Source of the DNA: JAFGHJ01 sp964534175
GTDB lineage: Bacteria > Hydrothermota > UBA3072
DNA: 43,583 nt
Reading direction: 5' to 3'
Assembly (NCBI GenBank): GCA_964534175.1
Contig: CAZHNS010000021.1
Coordinates: forward strand, 1 to 43,583
Below the pieces are notes generated by a model. That model made no database searches, had not been told where the DNA came from, and saw only the letters and a list, made by a program, of their open reading frames with translations. Made by a program: the position numbers and the translations under genes. Position 1 is the first letter of the stretch, and every line of letters begins with the position of its first letter. Shown here one piece after another: positions 16,159 to 25,167 of the stretch.

Positions 16159-17862
16159 GTGAAAGACATTTCAATTGTTTTGTGCGGCCAGGCCGGTCAG
16201 GGCATTCAAACTGTGGAGAAGATACTTGTTTCTATCCTTAAGCTTTCAGGTAATTTTGTCTTTTCTACCAGAGAGTTCATGTCCAGAATAAGAGGAGGAA
16301 GTAATTCTACAGAAATAAGAGTATCAGATAAACCTGTTAATTCTTTTGTTGAAAAGACGGACATTTTAATTCCTCTGGACAAGGATGCAATCGGCCATAT
16401 AAAGTGGAGAATAGGTAAAGATACAGTGATACTAGGAAGGAAAGAATTTATAGAAGGTAAGTCGGAAAAAACATTCGAAGTTCCTTTTACAGATTTAGCG
16501 AAAGAAGCAGGCAATAAGCTATACGCCAATACTGTTACTGTTGGAGTGCTTTCAGGTATGCTCGGTGTCGATTTCTCCATGGTGAAAGGTTTTATAAGGA
16601 AATTTTTTAAGAAGAAAGACAAAAAGATTATTGAAGGAAATATAGAAGCTGGTAAAAAAGGTTTTGAAATAGGAGAGAAACTAATCAAGGAAAATAAGAT
16701 CGATTTTAGAATAATAAAAAGTGAAAAGGTAAAGAATAGTTTACTTCTTAGCGGTACAGAGCTGATTTCTCTCGGAGCAATAGCCGGTGGATGTAATTTT
16801 ATTTCTTCGTATCCGATGTCTCCTTCGACCGGAGTGCTAACTTTTCTTTCGGGGCAGCAGGAGAAATTCGGGATAATAGCTGAACAGGCAGAGAGTGAAA
16901 TATCTGCCATTAATATGTCTCTCGGAGCATTCTACGCGGGAGCGAGAGCCATGGTGACAACCTCGGGTGGTGGTTTTGCTTTAATGTCGGAGGGGTTGAG
17001 CCTCGCCGGAATACTCGAGACTCCAATAGTAATTCATCTTGCCCAGAGACCGGGTCCCGCAACGGGTCTTCCCACGAGAAGCGAACAGGGAGATTTGCTT
17101 TTTGCTCTTTTTGCCGGTCACGGAGAATTCCCGAGAATAATATTTGCTCCCGGTAAAACCGAAGATATTTTTAAATTAAGCAGAAAAGCTTTTGACCTGG
17201 CTGATAAGTTTCAGGTTCCGGTTATTATAATGACGGATCAGTATCTACTCGATTCTTCTTTTCTCGTTTCTTCTATAGATGTATCGAAATTAAAGAATAA
17301 AAAATACATAATTAAAACTGGCAAGAATTATAAACGCTATGAAGTAACCAAGGACGGCGTAAGCCCGAGAGGTGTCCCGGGTTATGGAAAAGGATTGGTT
17401 TCGGTGGACAGCGACGAGCATGATGAAGAGGGGCATATAACCGAAGACCTGGATTTTAGGACTGAGATAGTCGATAAGCGACTTAAAAAAATGGATTTAA
17501 TTAAGAAGGAAATAGAACCTCCGGAGTTGATCGGAAACAAAAAGTATAAAACATTGGTAATAGGATGGGGTTCGACTTATTATGGCATAAAGGAGGCTTT
17601 AGATAGACTCGATAACAGAAATATGGCTTTTTTGCATTATAAACAACTTTATCCCCTTCATTCTGATACCCGAAAATATATTGAGAAGGCGAACAAGACT
17701 GTTGTCGTGGAAAACAATGCTACAGGTCAATTTGCGAAGTTAATTAAAATGGAAACCGGAATACAAGTCGATAAATCGATATTAAAATACAATGGGTTGC
17801 CATTTGGCGTGGAGGAAATTGTAAGAAAACTTAAAGGAATCTTGAAAAAGGAGGATAAATAA
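16159..17862 (+). CDS. 2-oxoacid:acceptor oxidoreductase, fused gamma-alpha subunit
   Basis: A 567-residue protein starting at GTG 16159 behind gaggagg; no suitably placed ATG exists. Residues 1 to about 180 form the gamma domain (VLCGQAGQGIQTVEKIL, SRIRGGSNSTEIRVSD). About 190-567 form the alpha part with AEQAESEISAINMSLGAFYAGARA and TTSGGGFALMSEGLS. This gamma-alpha fusion is typical of KorA/VorB-like enzymes that oxidise 2-oxoacids and reduce ferredoxin, making acyl-CoA. The partner beta subunit starts at its stop codon. No ferredoxin-type delta subunit is adjacent. The specific oxoacid (2-oxoglutarate, branched-chain or other) is not clear. Confidence 0.93.
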   Translation: MKDISIVLCGQAGQGIQTVEKILVSILKLSGNFVFSTREFMSRIRGGSNSTEIRVSDKPVNSFVEKTDILIPLDKDAIGHIKWRIGKDTVILGRKEFIEGKSEKTFEVPFTDLAKEAGNKLYANTVTVGVLSGMLGVDFSMVKGFIRKFFKKKDKKIIEGNIEAGKKGFEIGEKLIKENKIDFRIIKSEKVKNSLLLSGTELISLGAIAGGCNFISSYPMSPSTGVLTFLSGQQEKFGIIAEQAESEISAINMSLGAFYAGARAMVTTSGGGFALMSEGLSLAGILETPIVIHLAQRPGPATGLPTRSEQGDLLFALFAGHGEFPRIIFAPGKTEDIFKLSRKAFDLADKFQVPVIIMTDQYLLDSSFLVSSIDVSKLKNKKYIIKTGKNYKRYEVTKDGVSPRGVPGYGKGLVSVDSDEHDEEGHITEDLDFRTEIVDKRLKKMDLIKKEIEPPELIGNKKYKTLVIGWGSTYYGIKEALDRLDNRNMAFLHYKQLYPLHSDTRKYIEKANKTVVVENNATGQFAKLIKMETGIQVDKSILKYNGLPFGVEEIVRKLKGILKKEDK

Positions 17863-18725
17863 TGGATGCTAAAACCTATGATGTGGGAAAAATAGATGTC
17901 GCATGGTGTCCCGGTTGCGGAAATTTCAGCATCCTTAAGATTTTAAAAGATGCGTTAACGGAGCTCAACATAGCTCCTTCCGAACTGGTTATGGTTTCCG
18001 GGATCGGTCAGGCGGCAAAAATACCTCATTATTTAAAGTGCAATGTATTTAACGGTTTACACGGAAGGGCTCTTCCTCCGGCGACTGCGATAAAAGCTGT
18101 AAACAAAAAGTTAGTCGTAATCGCAGAAAGCGGAGACGGAGATATGTACGGTGAAGGAGGAAACCATTTTCTACATGCAATAAGGAGAAATCCGGATATT
18201 ACAAATATCGTTCATAATAACATGGTATATGGGTTAACTAAAGGACAGGCATCTCCTACTAGTTCTAAAGGTTTTAAAACTCCGGTCCAGGTGAACGGTG
18301 TTATACTTGAACCTTTCAATCCTCTCGCTGTTGCAATCGGTCTCGGTGCATCTTTCGTATCACGTGCTTATTCGGACGACTTAGAAGAGACTAAAGAAAT
18401 AATAAAAAAGGCTATAAAACATAAAGGATACGCGCTCGTAGATTTACTTCATCCCTGTGTTACTTACAATAAAATTAATGATAGAAAATGGTTTAAAGAA
18501 AACACTTATTATTTGGAAGATAATTATGACCCAACGGATAGAAATGAGGCTTTTAAGAAAGCAACAGAAGAAGATAAACTTCCTTTAGGTATATTTTATA
18601 TAGATAAAGAGAGTGTGCCTTTCGAGGAAAAACTGCTTGCTTATAAAAAGATTAAAAAACCGATGTTCGAAAGGGAAGTAGATTTTAAGAAGTTGGGTAG
18701 TTTAATGGAATCGAAGAAAGTTTAG
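17862..18725 (+). CDS. 2-oxoacid:acceptor oxidoreductase beta subunit (TPP-binding)
   Basis: A 287-residue beta subunit whose ATG shares one base with the alpha-subunit stop (TAATG), so the two are coupled. WCPGCGNFSILKIL near residue 15 carries cluster ligands. GLHGRALPPATAIK, then AESGDGDMYGEGGNHFLHAIRRN with the GDG of the TPP/Mg site, and NNMVYGLTKGQASPTS are standard for KorB/VorA. Together with the preceding subunit it forms the catalytic core that transfers electrons to ferredoxin, which NfnAB (37780-40023) could use. Confidence 0.94.
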   Translation: MDAKTYDVGKIDVAWCPGCGNFSILKILKDALTELNIAPSELVMVSGIGQAAKIPHYLKCNVFNGLHGRALPPATAIKAVNKKLVVIAESGDGDMYGEGGNHFLHAIRRNPDITNIVHNNMVYGLTKGQASPTSSKGFKTPVQVNGVILEPFNPLAVAIGLGASFVSRAYSDDLEETKEIIKKAIKHKGYALVDLLHPCVTYNKINDRKWFKENTYYLEDNYDPTDRNEAFKKATEEDKLPLGIFYIDKESVPFEEKLLAYKKIKKPMFEREVDFKKLGSLMESKKV

Positions 18726-18737
18726 AAAGAGGTCTTG

Positions 18738-19799
18738 ATGAAAAAGTTGAAAATAGATTTTTTCGACGCAAAGCAGTACGATAGAGATTTCTTTAATGAA
18801 GCTAACAAGAAATATGGTTATGACATAAGATATTTTCAGAGCCGTCTTTCTGAAAACAATGTTATTCTAACTAAAGATTCCGATACCATCTGCGCATTTG
18901 TAAATGACACTATAAATAAAAAAGTAGCAGATGAGTTGTATAGTAATGGAATAACTCTTGTAGCTCTGCGGTCTGCGGGATACAATAATGTGGACCTTAA
19001 AGCTGTTTTCGGAAGAATTCATGTGGTCAGGGTTCCCGCTTATTCTCCGAATGCGGTTGCCGAACACGCAGTGGCTTTAATGCTATCTCTGAATAGAAAA
19101 ATACATAAGGCATATTACAGGACACGGGACAGCAATTTCAATATAAACGGTCTTTTAGGTTTTGATATGGCCGGAAAAACTGCGGGTATAATAGGAACAG
19201 GTAAAATAGGAGTTCTCGTTTCTAAGATTTTACGAGGTTTTGATATGAAAGTGCTCGCCTATGATAAATTTCCGGATAAAAAGAAAGAGAAAAAATATGA
19301 TTTTTCTTATGTGAATTTGGATACACTGTATAAAAACTCGGATATCATAACTCTGCATTGTCCACTAACACCTGAAACAGTGCATATAATAGATAAATCG
19401 AGTATTAAAAAAATGAAAGATGGCGTTATGATAATAAACACAGGCAGAGGAAAACTTATAAACACCGTGGATTTGATAGCGGCTTTAAAAGAAGGAAAAG
19501 TTGGAAGTTCTGGTCTTGATGTTTACGAGGAAGAATCGGAGTATTTTTTCGAAGATTATTCGAGTACTATCGTCAGAGATGATGTTTTAGCAAGATTGCT
19601 TACGTTTCCGAACGTCCTTATAACTTCTCATCAGGGGTTTTTTACGAAGGAAGCTCTGCAGAATATAGCCGAAACCACTCTCAGTAACATAAAGCTTTAT
19701 TTTGAAGGAAATAAACTGCCAAATGAAATTTGTTATCGCTGTTCGGAATTTGGTTCTAGTAAACCTTGCAGAAAAGAAAAAACCGGAGTTTGTTTTTAG
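18738..19799 (+). CDS. D-2-hydroxyacid dehydrogenase (D-lactate dehydrogenase-like) with Cys-rich tail
   Basis: A 353-residue protein; ATG 18738 follows agaggtc and is preferred over the adjacent TTG. The D-LDH group is shown by SRLSENN/AFVNDTINKKV at the N-terminus, ALRSAGYNNVDL with the substrate-binding Arg, NAD motif GIIGTGKIG, GRGKLINT, and catalytic His in ITSHQGFFT. It probably reduces pyruvate to D-lactate with NADH. An unusual feature is a C-terminal tail with four cysteines (332, 335, 344, 352) beyond the usual end, suggesting metal binding or redox control. It is last in the run starting at 10306, 12 bp after KorB. Confidence 0.9.
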   Translation: MKKLKIDFFDAKQYDRDFFNEANKKYGYDIRYFQSRLSENNVILTKDSDTICAFVNDTINKKVADELYSNGITLVALRSAGYNNVDLKAVFGRIHVVRVPAYSPNAVAEHAVALMLSLNRKIHKAYYRTRDSNFNINGLLGFDMAGKTAGIIGTGKIGVLVSKILRGFDMKVLAYDKFPDKKKEKKYDFSYVNLDTLYKNSDIITLHCPLTPETVHIIDKSSIKKMKDGVMIINTGRGKLINTVDLIAALKEGKVGSSGLDVYEEESEYFFEDYSSTIVRDDVLARLLTFPNVLITSHQGFFTKEALQNIAETTLSNIKLYFEGNKLPNEICYRCSEFGSSKPCRKEKTGVCF

Positions 19800-19935
19800 T
19801 TTTAGGTCTTTAGTTTTTGGTTGAAATTGACGAAATAGGTGAGGTGGGGTGGGCTTTATACTCTTTGTGTCCTCTGTAGTTCAATTATTTTTTTGGGTTG
19901 TGAGGTGATTCTGTGTTCTGACTTCTATATTCTTA
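19800..19935. repeat. Intergenic low-complexity repeat copy 1
   Basis: A word-like G/T-rich tract between convergent genes. The segment CTTTGTGTCCTCTGTAGTTC then AATTATTTTTTTGGG (from 19863) closely matches the reverse strand of 23826-23864, followed in both by a GATTCT...ACTTCT block. It is one of at least five related copies in this window. Confidence 0.7.
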
Positions 19936-19937
19936 TT

Positions 19938-20822
19938 TTAAATATCCACCCCCAGAGTAACTCTTATAATTATTCCTATCACAAAAGAAAGGGCGGCGAC
20001 GCCGAGGCTTAGGAATGTCATCTCGAGAAAACGTTTTCTGAAAGATAAGTCTTTAGCAATTGAAATATAGTAGTTAAAGGAAAATATAATGAGCACACCT
20101 ATGCATAAAGTTGCCGTCAGAGCCAAGATATAATTGTTAAATATAAAATATGGTAAGACTAAAAGTAAAACTGTGACAATATATGCCGCTCCTGTATAAA
20201 GTGAAGCTTTGAGCGCTGTTTCTGTTCTTTCTTCAGCTTTTGTCGAAAGATATTCGGAGGCTCCCATAGAGAGAGAAGCGGCTATTCCGGTTATTATTCC
20301 TACTGCCGCTATTAGGTTTGTTTTTTGAAGTGCAAACGAAAGGCCTGCGAGGCTACCCGTTAATTCTACAAGTGCGTCGTTAAGACCGAGGACAATCGAA
20401 CCCACATAGTTGAGTCGTTCTTCGTCGAGTAAACCGATCAATTCATTTTCATGTTTTTCTTCCTCTTCTGCGATCTGTTCTGCCTCCGGGATATATTCCG
20501 CAATTTCCATGTAATTAACCTGAGCTTGTTCTTCTCCTTTTTCCATCAATTTTATTGCGAAGGTAAATCCCAATAATTTGGCTATTAAGGTGAACTTAAG
20601 AATTTTCCAGCGGTTAGGCTTTATATCTTTTTTTGTGACGGTTTGCCAAAATTTAGCATGTCTTAATTCTTCGTTTCCAATATCTAGAAGTACTTTACTG
20701 TTCTTTTTGTCTTTTACTAATTTTGCAATATTTGAATAAATATGATATTCGGTGATTTCATTCTTTTGAGCAGTATAAATTTGTTTCATAATATGTTCGA
20801 GCGCTTCCAGGGATTGTCCCAT
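19938..20822 (-). CDS. Ferritin-like/VIT1 (CCC1) fusion metal transporter, MbfA-like
   Basis: A 294-residue protein starting at ATG 20822, placed 4 nt after aaggagg; an adjacent TTG is less well placed. Residues 1 to about 140 are a rubrerythrin/ferritin-like helical domain with metal-binding Glu and His (NEITEYHIYSNIA, GNEELRHAKFWQ, EEEEKHENEL). Residues about 150-294 are a VIT1/CCC1 transporter: VLGLNDALVELTGSLAG, GIAASLSMGASEYLSTKAEE and three further membrane helices. Relatives export Fe2+ or Mn2+ (MbfA) or store iron. It probably protects against iron or peroxide stress. A promoter lies at 20869-20897. Confidence 0.9.
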   Translation of the reverse strand: MGQSLEALEHIMKQIYTAQKNEITEYHIYSNIAKLVKDKKNSKVLLDIGNEELRHAKFWQTVTKKDIKPNRWKILKFTLIAKLLGFTFAIKLMEKGEEQAQVNYMEIAEYIPEAEQIAEEEEKHENELIGLLDEERLNYVGSIVLGLNDALVELTGSLAGLSFALQKTNLIAAVGIITGIAASLSMGASEYLSTKAEERTETALKASLYTGAAYIVTVLLLVLPYFIFNNYILALTATLCIGVLIIFSFNYYISIAKDLSFRKRFLEMTFLSLGVAALSFVIGIIIRVTLGVDI

Positions 20823-20868
20823 CAAACCTCCTTAATATTCAAAAGTACAAAAGCTTTTTCTATTTTAG

Positions 20869-20897
20869 AGTTTATGAGTTTTTTCCTGTTTTGTCAA
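20869..20897 (-). promoter_or_regulatory. Predicted promoter of the ferritin-like/VIT gene
   Basis: On the minus strand TTGACA (20897-20892), a 17-bp spacer and TAAACT (20874-20869), about 47 bp before the start codon. Confidence 0.55.
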
Positions 20898-21073
20898 CGG
20901 GTTTTTTCTTTGGATTTATAATTCTAAAGATAAGAAATAATATACTTTAAGTCTGGAATTTCGAGTTTAAAATTATCTTGACATTATAACTTATATTCTT
21001 ATCATTTAATTATACTGATAATTGATAAAAGATTTTTTTTGAAAATTTTAAAATTATATCAAGGGGGCATATT

Positions 21074-23053
21074 ATGTCAGATTATTATGTAAAACTAAAA
21101 AATCATTTTAGAAATTTCAGACAGAAATGTGAAATTGTATTGGTCCTAATCTTTGTTTTTCTTGTTTTTGGGTGCGCTTCTAAATCTTACTTGAAATTAG
21201 AACTCATCGAAAATTCTAACGAGTATTTAAGTGCCGATATTCCTGATGAATTTCAGGCTTATCCTATTGTTTATTTACATAGAAATGCCGAGTATACAGA
21301 TTACTGGAATTTAAATGTAGAGTATCATGAAGTTTTTAAAATTCAGAATAAAGCTGGATTGGGATATGCTAATATTGGTGTAGAGATACCTTTCGGAGCG
21401 AAACTACTGGGTTTAAATGGTAGGGTTATTTTCCCTGATGGCAGGGAAGCAAAAATTGGTGAAGAGGATATTTCGACTGAGTATCGCTATCTTCAGGGAA
21501 AGAAGGAAGAAGTTAAGAGAATTTATATGCCGGGGGTAAATGTCGGAAGTATTATAGAATATAAGTATAAAGTTGCATATCCTTTTCTTATTCCATTTCC
21601 CTGGTATTTTACTGTAGATTTTCCGGTTCTTAGGTCCACCTTGACTGTTAAAGCGAATCCGTTTTTTCGTATGAATTATTGCGTTCATGCAAAGAAGGAA
21701 GTTCCAATCGACGTGAAGGAACTGGATGAAAATTCAAGTAGTATCAATGAATTTGAATTTAGCGCAAAAAACATAGCTCCTATTAGATATGAGCTTTCTT
21801 CTCCGGCTTATCAAGATGTTGCTGCTTATGTTTCCTTCAGTATTTCACATTTTTTAAGTAAGGAATTTCGAGTCGAGGGATCTTCATGGAAGGATGCTGC
21901 GGATAATTATTGGGAAGTAGTTGAAAGTTTCTTAGAAGAAGAGGAAACTCCTGAAATAGATGCTTTTGTTAAAAGGTATGAAAAATTAAGTAGAAATGAA
22001 AAGATAGAAAGAATTTATGAATTTGTAAGAGATAGTGTTAGATATGCAACTGTTTTTAGAGAAAGTGGAGTTATTCCTTTGTCTCCAGAATTGGTCTTTA
22101 AAAAAAGATATGGAGATTGTAAGGATCAAAGTATTTTGTTGATTAGTTTATTAAGAAAATTAGATATTGCTGCATATGCGGTTCTATGTAAAGTCAGATC
22201 TGAAGGAGAATTGGTTACTAAATTCTACAGTCTTCAACAGTTTGACCATGTTTGTGTTGTTGTACCTAAGGATGAGAATAGTGGCGTGATAAATGAAAAA
22301 AATGCAATATTTCTGGATCCCATTTTATCATATAGTAAAACTGGTGAATGTAGTTCGGAATGGGAAGGTACTTACGGTTTGTTAGTAAAAAAGAATACAG
22401 GAGGAATTATTAAATTGCCTTCGATTGAACCTCAGTCAAACGGTACTCTAATGAGGTGTGAATTGGAACCAGAAGGTGATAAATTGCTTGCTGATATTAA
22501 AATAAGTTACTTTGGAGATAAAGCAAGAATGGCTAAAGCTTTTTTGGAGAATATTGACGAAAAATCTCTGGCCAATCTCGTTCTTTCAAATTTTAAAGAC
22601 TGTGTTCTAGAGGATTTCGAAGTTTTAGATGCTAATGGTGATATGGTTATATTGGGATTAAATTTAAAATTTTCTGGCTTTTTTGTAAAAAGTGATAATA
22701 GGGAAAGATTGCTTTGTACAGCTATAAAGAAATTCCCTTTTTACTCTTTTTTGGACAAAGCTCAAAGAGAACATTCTATCGATCTTACCCCCAGATATAG
22801 TTTTATAGATTCTACGATGATTAATATTCCTCCCGGGTATAGAGTAAGATATACTCCGAGGGATTTCGAAACCTTCTCTTTGATATTCAAATATTCTGCT
22901 GACTATACTAAAGAAAGAAACAAGGTGCTTTTAGTAGAAAAATTTTCTATAGATAGATCTAAAGTTTTAATGAGCGATACTAATCGATTTATGTCTCAAG
23001 TTAGAGATGTTTATGACTATAGAGAAAACATGTTTGTGAAAATGGAGAAATGA
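21074..23053 (+). CDS. DUF3857/transglutaminase-like lipoprotein
   Basis: A 659-residue protein. After a charged leader a hydrophobic helix ends in the lipobox FGC (VFLVFGCAS), so it should be a lipoprotein. A DUF3857 domain (about 60-280: NLNVEYHEVFKIQNKAGL, VGSIIEYKYKV) precedes a transglutaminase-like domain. Its triad appears complete: Cys349 in YGDCKDQ, His392 in FDHVCV and Asp415 in FLDPI. Such proteins are common in Bacteroidota and related Gram-negatives with no settled function; peptide cross-linking or proteolysis at the envelope is possible. It is monocistronic and looks more AT-rich than its neighbours. A 6-bp dyad (TTATCA...TGATAA) lies upstream near 21000-21025. Confidence 0.85.
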   Translation: MSDYYVKLKNHFRNFRQKCEIVLVLIFVFLVFGCASKSYLKLELIENSNEYLSADIPDEFQAYPIVYLHRNAEYTDYWNLNVEYHEVFKIQNKAGLGYANIGVEIPFGAKLLGLNGRVIFPDGREAKIGEEDISTEYRYLQGKKEEVKRIYMPGVNVGSIIEYKYKVAYPFLIPFPWYFTVDFPVLRSTLTVKANPFFRMNYCVHAKKEVPIDVKELDENSSSINEFEFSAKNIAPIRYELSSPAYQDVAAYVSFSISHFLSKEFRVEGSSWKDAADNYWEVVESFLEEEETPEIDAFVKRYEKLSRNEKIERIYEFVRDSVRYATVFRESGVIPLSPELVFKKRYGDCKDQSILLISLLRKLDIAAYAVLCKVRSEGELVTKFYSLQQFDHVCVVVPKDENSGVINEKNAIFLDPILSYSKTGECSSEWEGTYGLLVKKNTGGIIKLPSIEPQSNGTLMRCELEPEGDKLLADIKISYFGDKARMAKAFLENIDEKSLANLVLSNFKDCVLEDFEVLDANGDMVILGLNLKFSGFFVKSDNRERLLCTAIKKFPFYSFLDKAQREHSIDLTPRYSFIDSTMINIPPGYRVRYTPRDFETFSLIFKYSADYTKERNKVLLVEKFSIDRSKVLMSDTNRFMSQVRDVYDYRENMFVKMEK

Positions 23054-23081
23054 AGGCGTAGTTTATCCGAAACGATAAGAA

Positions 23082-23735
23082 CTATTTGAATACTTCTCCT
23101 GTTTCTTTTGCCCAGAAAACTTGATCGAGAGTATCAATAGGAATTTTCAAATCTTTTGATAATTTTTTCATTTTTTCTTCTATTTTTTCATAATTTTTTT
23201 CTGAAAGATTTTTTGGGTATTCTTCTAAAACCTTCAATTCTATCAGATTTCTTATTATATGTCTGTCCAGTATGGCAATGTCCGCTCCGAGACCGATGTT
23301 TCGGAGGAAATGGCTTGCTTCTTTCCATCCGATTCCTTTTACGTTTTTCACAAGGTACTCGCGTAATTCTGATGGGCTTTTCGTTTTTTTTATATTACTG
23401 TAAATTGAGTTATTGTCGCAGAAAAATTTATTTCTTGCTTCAAAAAGATATTCTGTTTTTTTGTTCTTAAACCTGACTTTCTGGAGTTCTCTGTTTATTT
23501 CTCGTTTAGTGCCTTTAAGAAGAATATCCTTTTTGCTCATTTGTGTGATAGCTGCCCAGCACAGTTTGGCTTTTGATTGTGGTGTCAGGATGCAGAATGC
23601 TAATTCAGCAAACAACTCTTCTGGAGTGGCATTCTTACCGATGGATTTGAATTCTTTGAGTCGGTTCTCAATTTCACCTTTGAATTTCGAATATACTTTT
23701 CTTATTTCTTTAATGATATTCTTATCAAGTTTCAA
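23082..23735 (-). CDS. 8-oxoguanine DNA glycosylase/AP lyase, Ogg2 (archaeal) type
   Basis: A 217-residue HhH-GPD enzyme. It shows the Ogg2 signature ELAFCILTPQSKAKLCWAAI (about 44-63) and VRFKNKKTEYLFEAR. The catalytic hairpin GIGWKEASHFLRNIG carries Lys138, and AILDRHIIRN carries Asp157. It removes 8-oxoguanine from DNA and nicks the abasic site. Ogg2 is found in archaea and some anaerobic bacteria, in place of MutM. It converges with the DUF3857 gene and stands alone. Length is normal for the family. Confidence 0.92.
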   Translation of the reverse strand: MKLDKNIIKEIRKVYSKFKGEIENRLKEFKSIGKNATPEELFAELAFCILTPQSKAKLCWAAITQMSKKDILLKGTKREINRELQKVRFKNKKTEYLFEARNKFFCDNNSIYSNIKKTKSPSELREYLVKNVKGIGWKEASHFLRNIGLGADIAILDRHIIRNLIELKVLEEYPKNLSEKNYEKIEEKMKKLSKDLKIPIDTLDQVFWAKETGEVFK

Positions 23736-23784
23736 TTTTCCAGATTTATCTTACTAAACTGACGATATATGTCAAGATGCTTTT

Positions 23785-23945
23785 ATAGGAGTTAGAAGTT
23801 AGTAGTTGGAAGTTAGAATCCCAACCCAACTCCCCAAAAAAATATTGAACCACAAAGACCACAAAGCCCCACACACAAACCCAAAATTTATTTTGTTTTG
23901 GCCAAACCCCAACCCCTAAATCCCAAATCCTATATCCTAAAGATT
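23785..23945. repeat. Intergenic low-complexity repeat copy 2
   Basis: This fills most of the 358-bp gap between ogg2 and rubrerythrin. Read on the minus strand it contains CTTTGTGGTCTTTGTGGTTC then AATATTTTTTTGGGG, followed by GGATTCTAACTTCC and TTCTAACTCC. It is strongly similar to the copies at 19863 and 37511. A second word-like block (ATCCCAAATCCTATATCCTA on the plus strand) follows. I see no gene here. Confidence 0.7.
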
Positions 23946-24003
23946 CACGCAAGACTGTTTTATGCGTTTTAGTGGCAAAAGTAAATTAGGAAAAAGCTAC
24001 ACC

Positions 24004-24031
24004 TTGACAAAAATAATAAATAGTATATAAT
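24004..24031 (+). promoter_or_regulatory. Predicted strong promoter of rubrerythrin-SOR operon
   Basis: Both boxes are perfect consensus: TTGACA (24004-24009), 16-bp spacer, TATAAT (24026-24031). Confidence 0.8.
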
Positions 24032-24041
24032 GATTTGGAAT

Positions 24042-24059
24042 CGTTATAAATTTACAATG
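24042..24059. promoter_or_regulatory. Imperfect palindrome near the rubrerythrin transcription start
   Basis: CGTTATAAATTTACAATG matches its reverse complement at 14 of 18 positions, centred on TAAATTTA, just after the expected start site. The position and A/T content suit a PerR/Fur-type operator, as often precedes rubrerythrin-SOR genes. The match to a defined box is weak. Confidence 0.3.
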
Positions 24060-24093
24060 ATTACAAAAACAAAACAAACATTATGGAGGTAGG

Positions 24094-24597
24094 ATGAAAG
24101 AGATGACAAGGAGAGCATTAAGCGATGCTTTTGGCGGAGAATCTATGGCTCATACTAAATATACTATTTATAGTGATATCGCAAGAGAGGAAGGATATTC
24201 TAATGTAGCCCGGCTTTTTGAAGCTGTAGCTTATGCCGAGAAAATTCATGCCAGAAATCATGCTAAGCTTTTAGGTCTATTGGGGAAGACGGCCGACAAT
24301 CTTCAGAAAGGCGTTGACGGTGAATCCTTTGAAATCGAAGAGATGTATCCGGTTTATAAAAACACTGCTATTCTTCAGGGTGAAAAGGCTGCAGAGATTT
24401 CAAATAATTACGCTTTAGAAGCCGAAAAGATACATCAAACTATGTACGCAGAGTCAAAGAGAGATGTTGTAGAAGGTAAAGACATAAAGTTAGAAGAAGT
24501 ATATATTTGTTCCGTTTGCGGATATACGCACGAAGGAGTTCCGCCTGAGAAATGTCCGCTGTGTAACGCTTCTTCTAAGATGTTTAAAAAGTTTTAA
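24094..24597 (+). CDS. rbr: Rubrerythrin
   Basis: A 167-residue peroxide-reducing diiron protein. The ferritin-like four-helix domain carries the ligands in GGESMAHTKY, EGYSNVARLFEAVAYAEKIHARNH and ALEAEKIHQTMY. The C-terminal rubredoxin domain, ICSVCGYTHEGVPPEKCPLC, has two CxxC pairs for the FeS4 site. It reduces H2O2 to water in the cytoplasm of anaerobes. Strong ribosome site tggaggt. It is 20 bp upstream of superoxide reductase, which makes H2O2, so the two act in sequence. Confidence 0.96.
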   Translation: MKEMTRRALSDAFGGESMAHTKYTIYSDIAREEGYSNVARLFEAVAYAEKIHARNHAKLLGLLGKTADNLQKGVDGESFEIEEMYPVYKNTAILQGEKAAEISNNYALEAEKIHQTMYAESKRDVVEGKDIKLEEVYICSVCGYTHEGVPPEKCPLCNASSKMFKKF

Positions 24598-24617
24598 CAA
24601 AAGGGAGGTATTTAATT

Positions 24618-24998
24618 ATGGGTTTTGCAGAACTTTTAAAAACAGCTGATTGGAAGTCGGAAAAACATGTCCCGGTGATTGAAGTTTTGGAGAAAGGCGA
24701 AAAAGTTAAGGTTAGAGTCTCTGTTGGTAAAGAAATCCCTCACCCAAACAAAACGGAGCATCATATCGCGTGGATTGAAGTTTATTTTAAACCTGAAGGC
24801 AGTAAATTCCCGTATATGGTTGGTAAAGCTGATTTTGCGGCACACGGAGCTTCTACGGAAGGTCCGGATACGAGTACGGTTTATACTGAACCGGATGTTA
24901 ATATGTCCTTTAAAACTGAAAAATCCGGAACTATTTATGCTTTTTCTTACTGTAATATTCACGGTCTATGGATTAATGAGGAGGAATTGCAGCTATAA
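24618..24998 (+). CDS. Superoxide reductase (neelaredoxin/1Fe type)
   Basis: A 126-residue protein with the SOR centre ligands: EKHVPVIE near residue 15 (Glu, Lys and first His), HPNKTEHHIAWIEVYF, and the Cys and His of SYCNIHGLW near the end. The N-terminal desulforedoxin domain of 2Fe-SOR is absent, making this a one-iron enzyme. It reduces superoxide to H2O2, and the neighbouring rubrerythrin removes the peroxide. The ribosome site is gggaggt. Confidence 0.95.
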   Translation: MGFAELLKTADWKSEKHVPVIEVLEKGEKVKVRVSVGKEIPHPNKTEHHIAWIEVYFKPEGSKFPYMVGKADFAAHGASTEGPDTSTVYTEPDVNMSFKTEKSGTIYAFSYCNIHGLWINEEELQL

Positions 24999-25167
24999 GC
25001 TTCAGTATATTGGTTAATTAGTCTATTTGTTGATTGGTAAAAAAGAGAGTCTTTGTGCACTTTTTAGCTAGATTGTCATTTGAGGCTTTGGGATCAGGTT
25101 TGGCGGTAAGTTGACAGCGGTTATCCGTAAGCTTAGGTTGGATGGCTGTTTTGTGATTTTTTTGTCC

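Noticed and set aside
16206..16910. Long minus-strand open frame opposite the 2-oxoacid oxidoreductase alpha gene
   Set aside because: Antisense shadow: Ser/Pro/Phe-rich composition without domain signatures, while the plus-strand frame is a strong match.
20990..21025. TTGACA at 20990 and TTATCA/TGATAA dyad before the DUF3857 lipoprotein
   Set aside because: No -10 at a proper distance from the TTGACA, and 6-bp A/T-rich arms are expected by chance in this composition.
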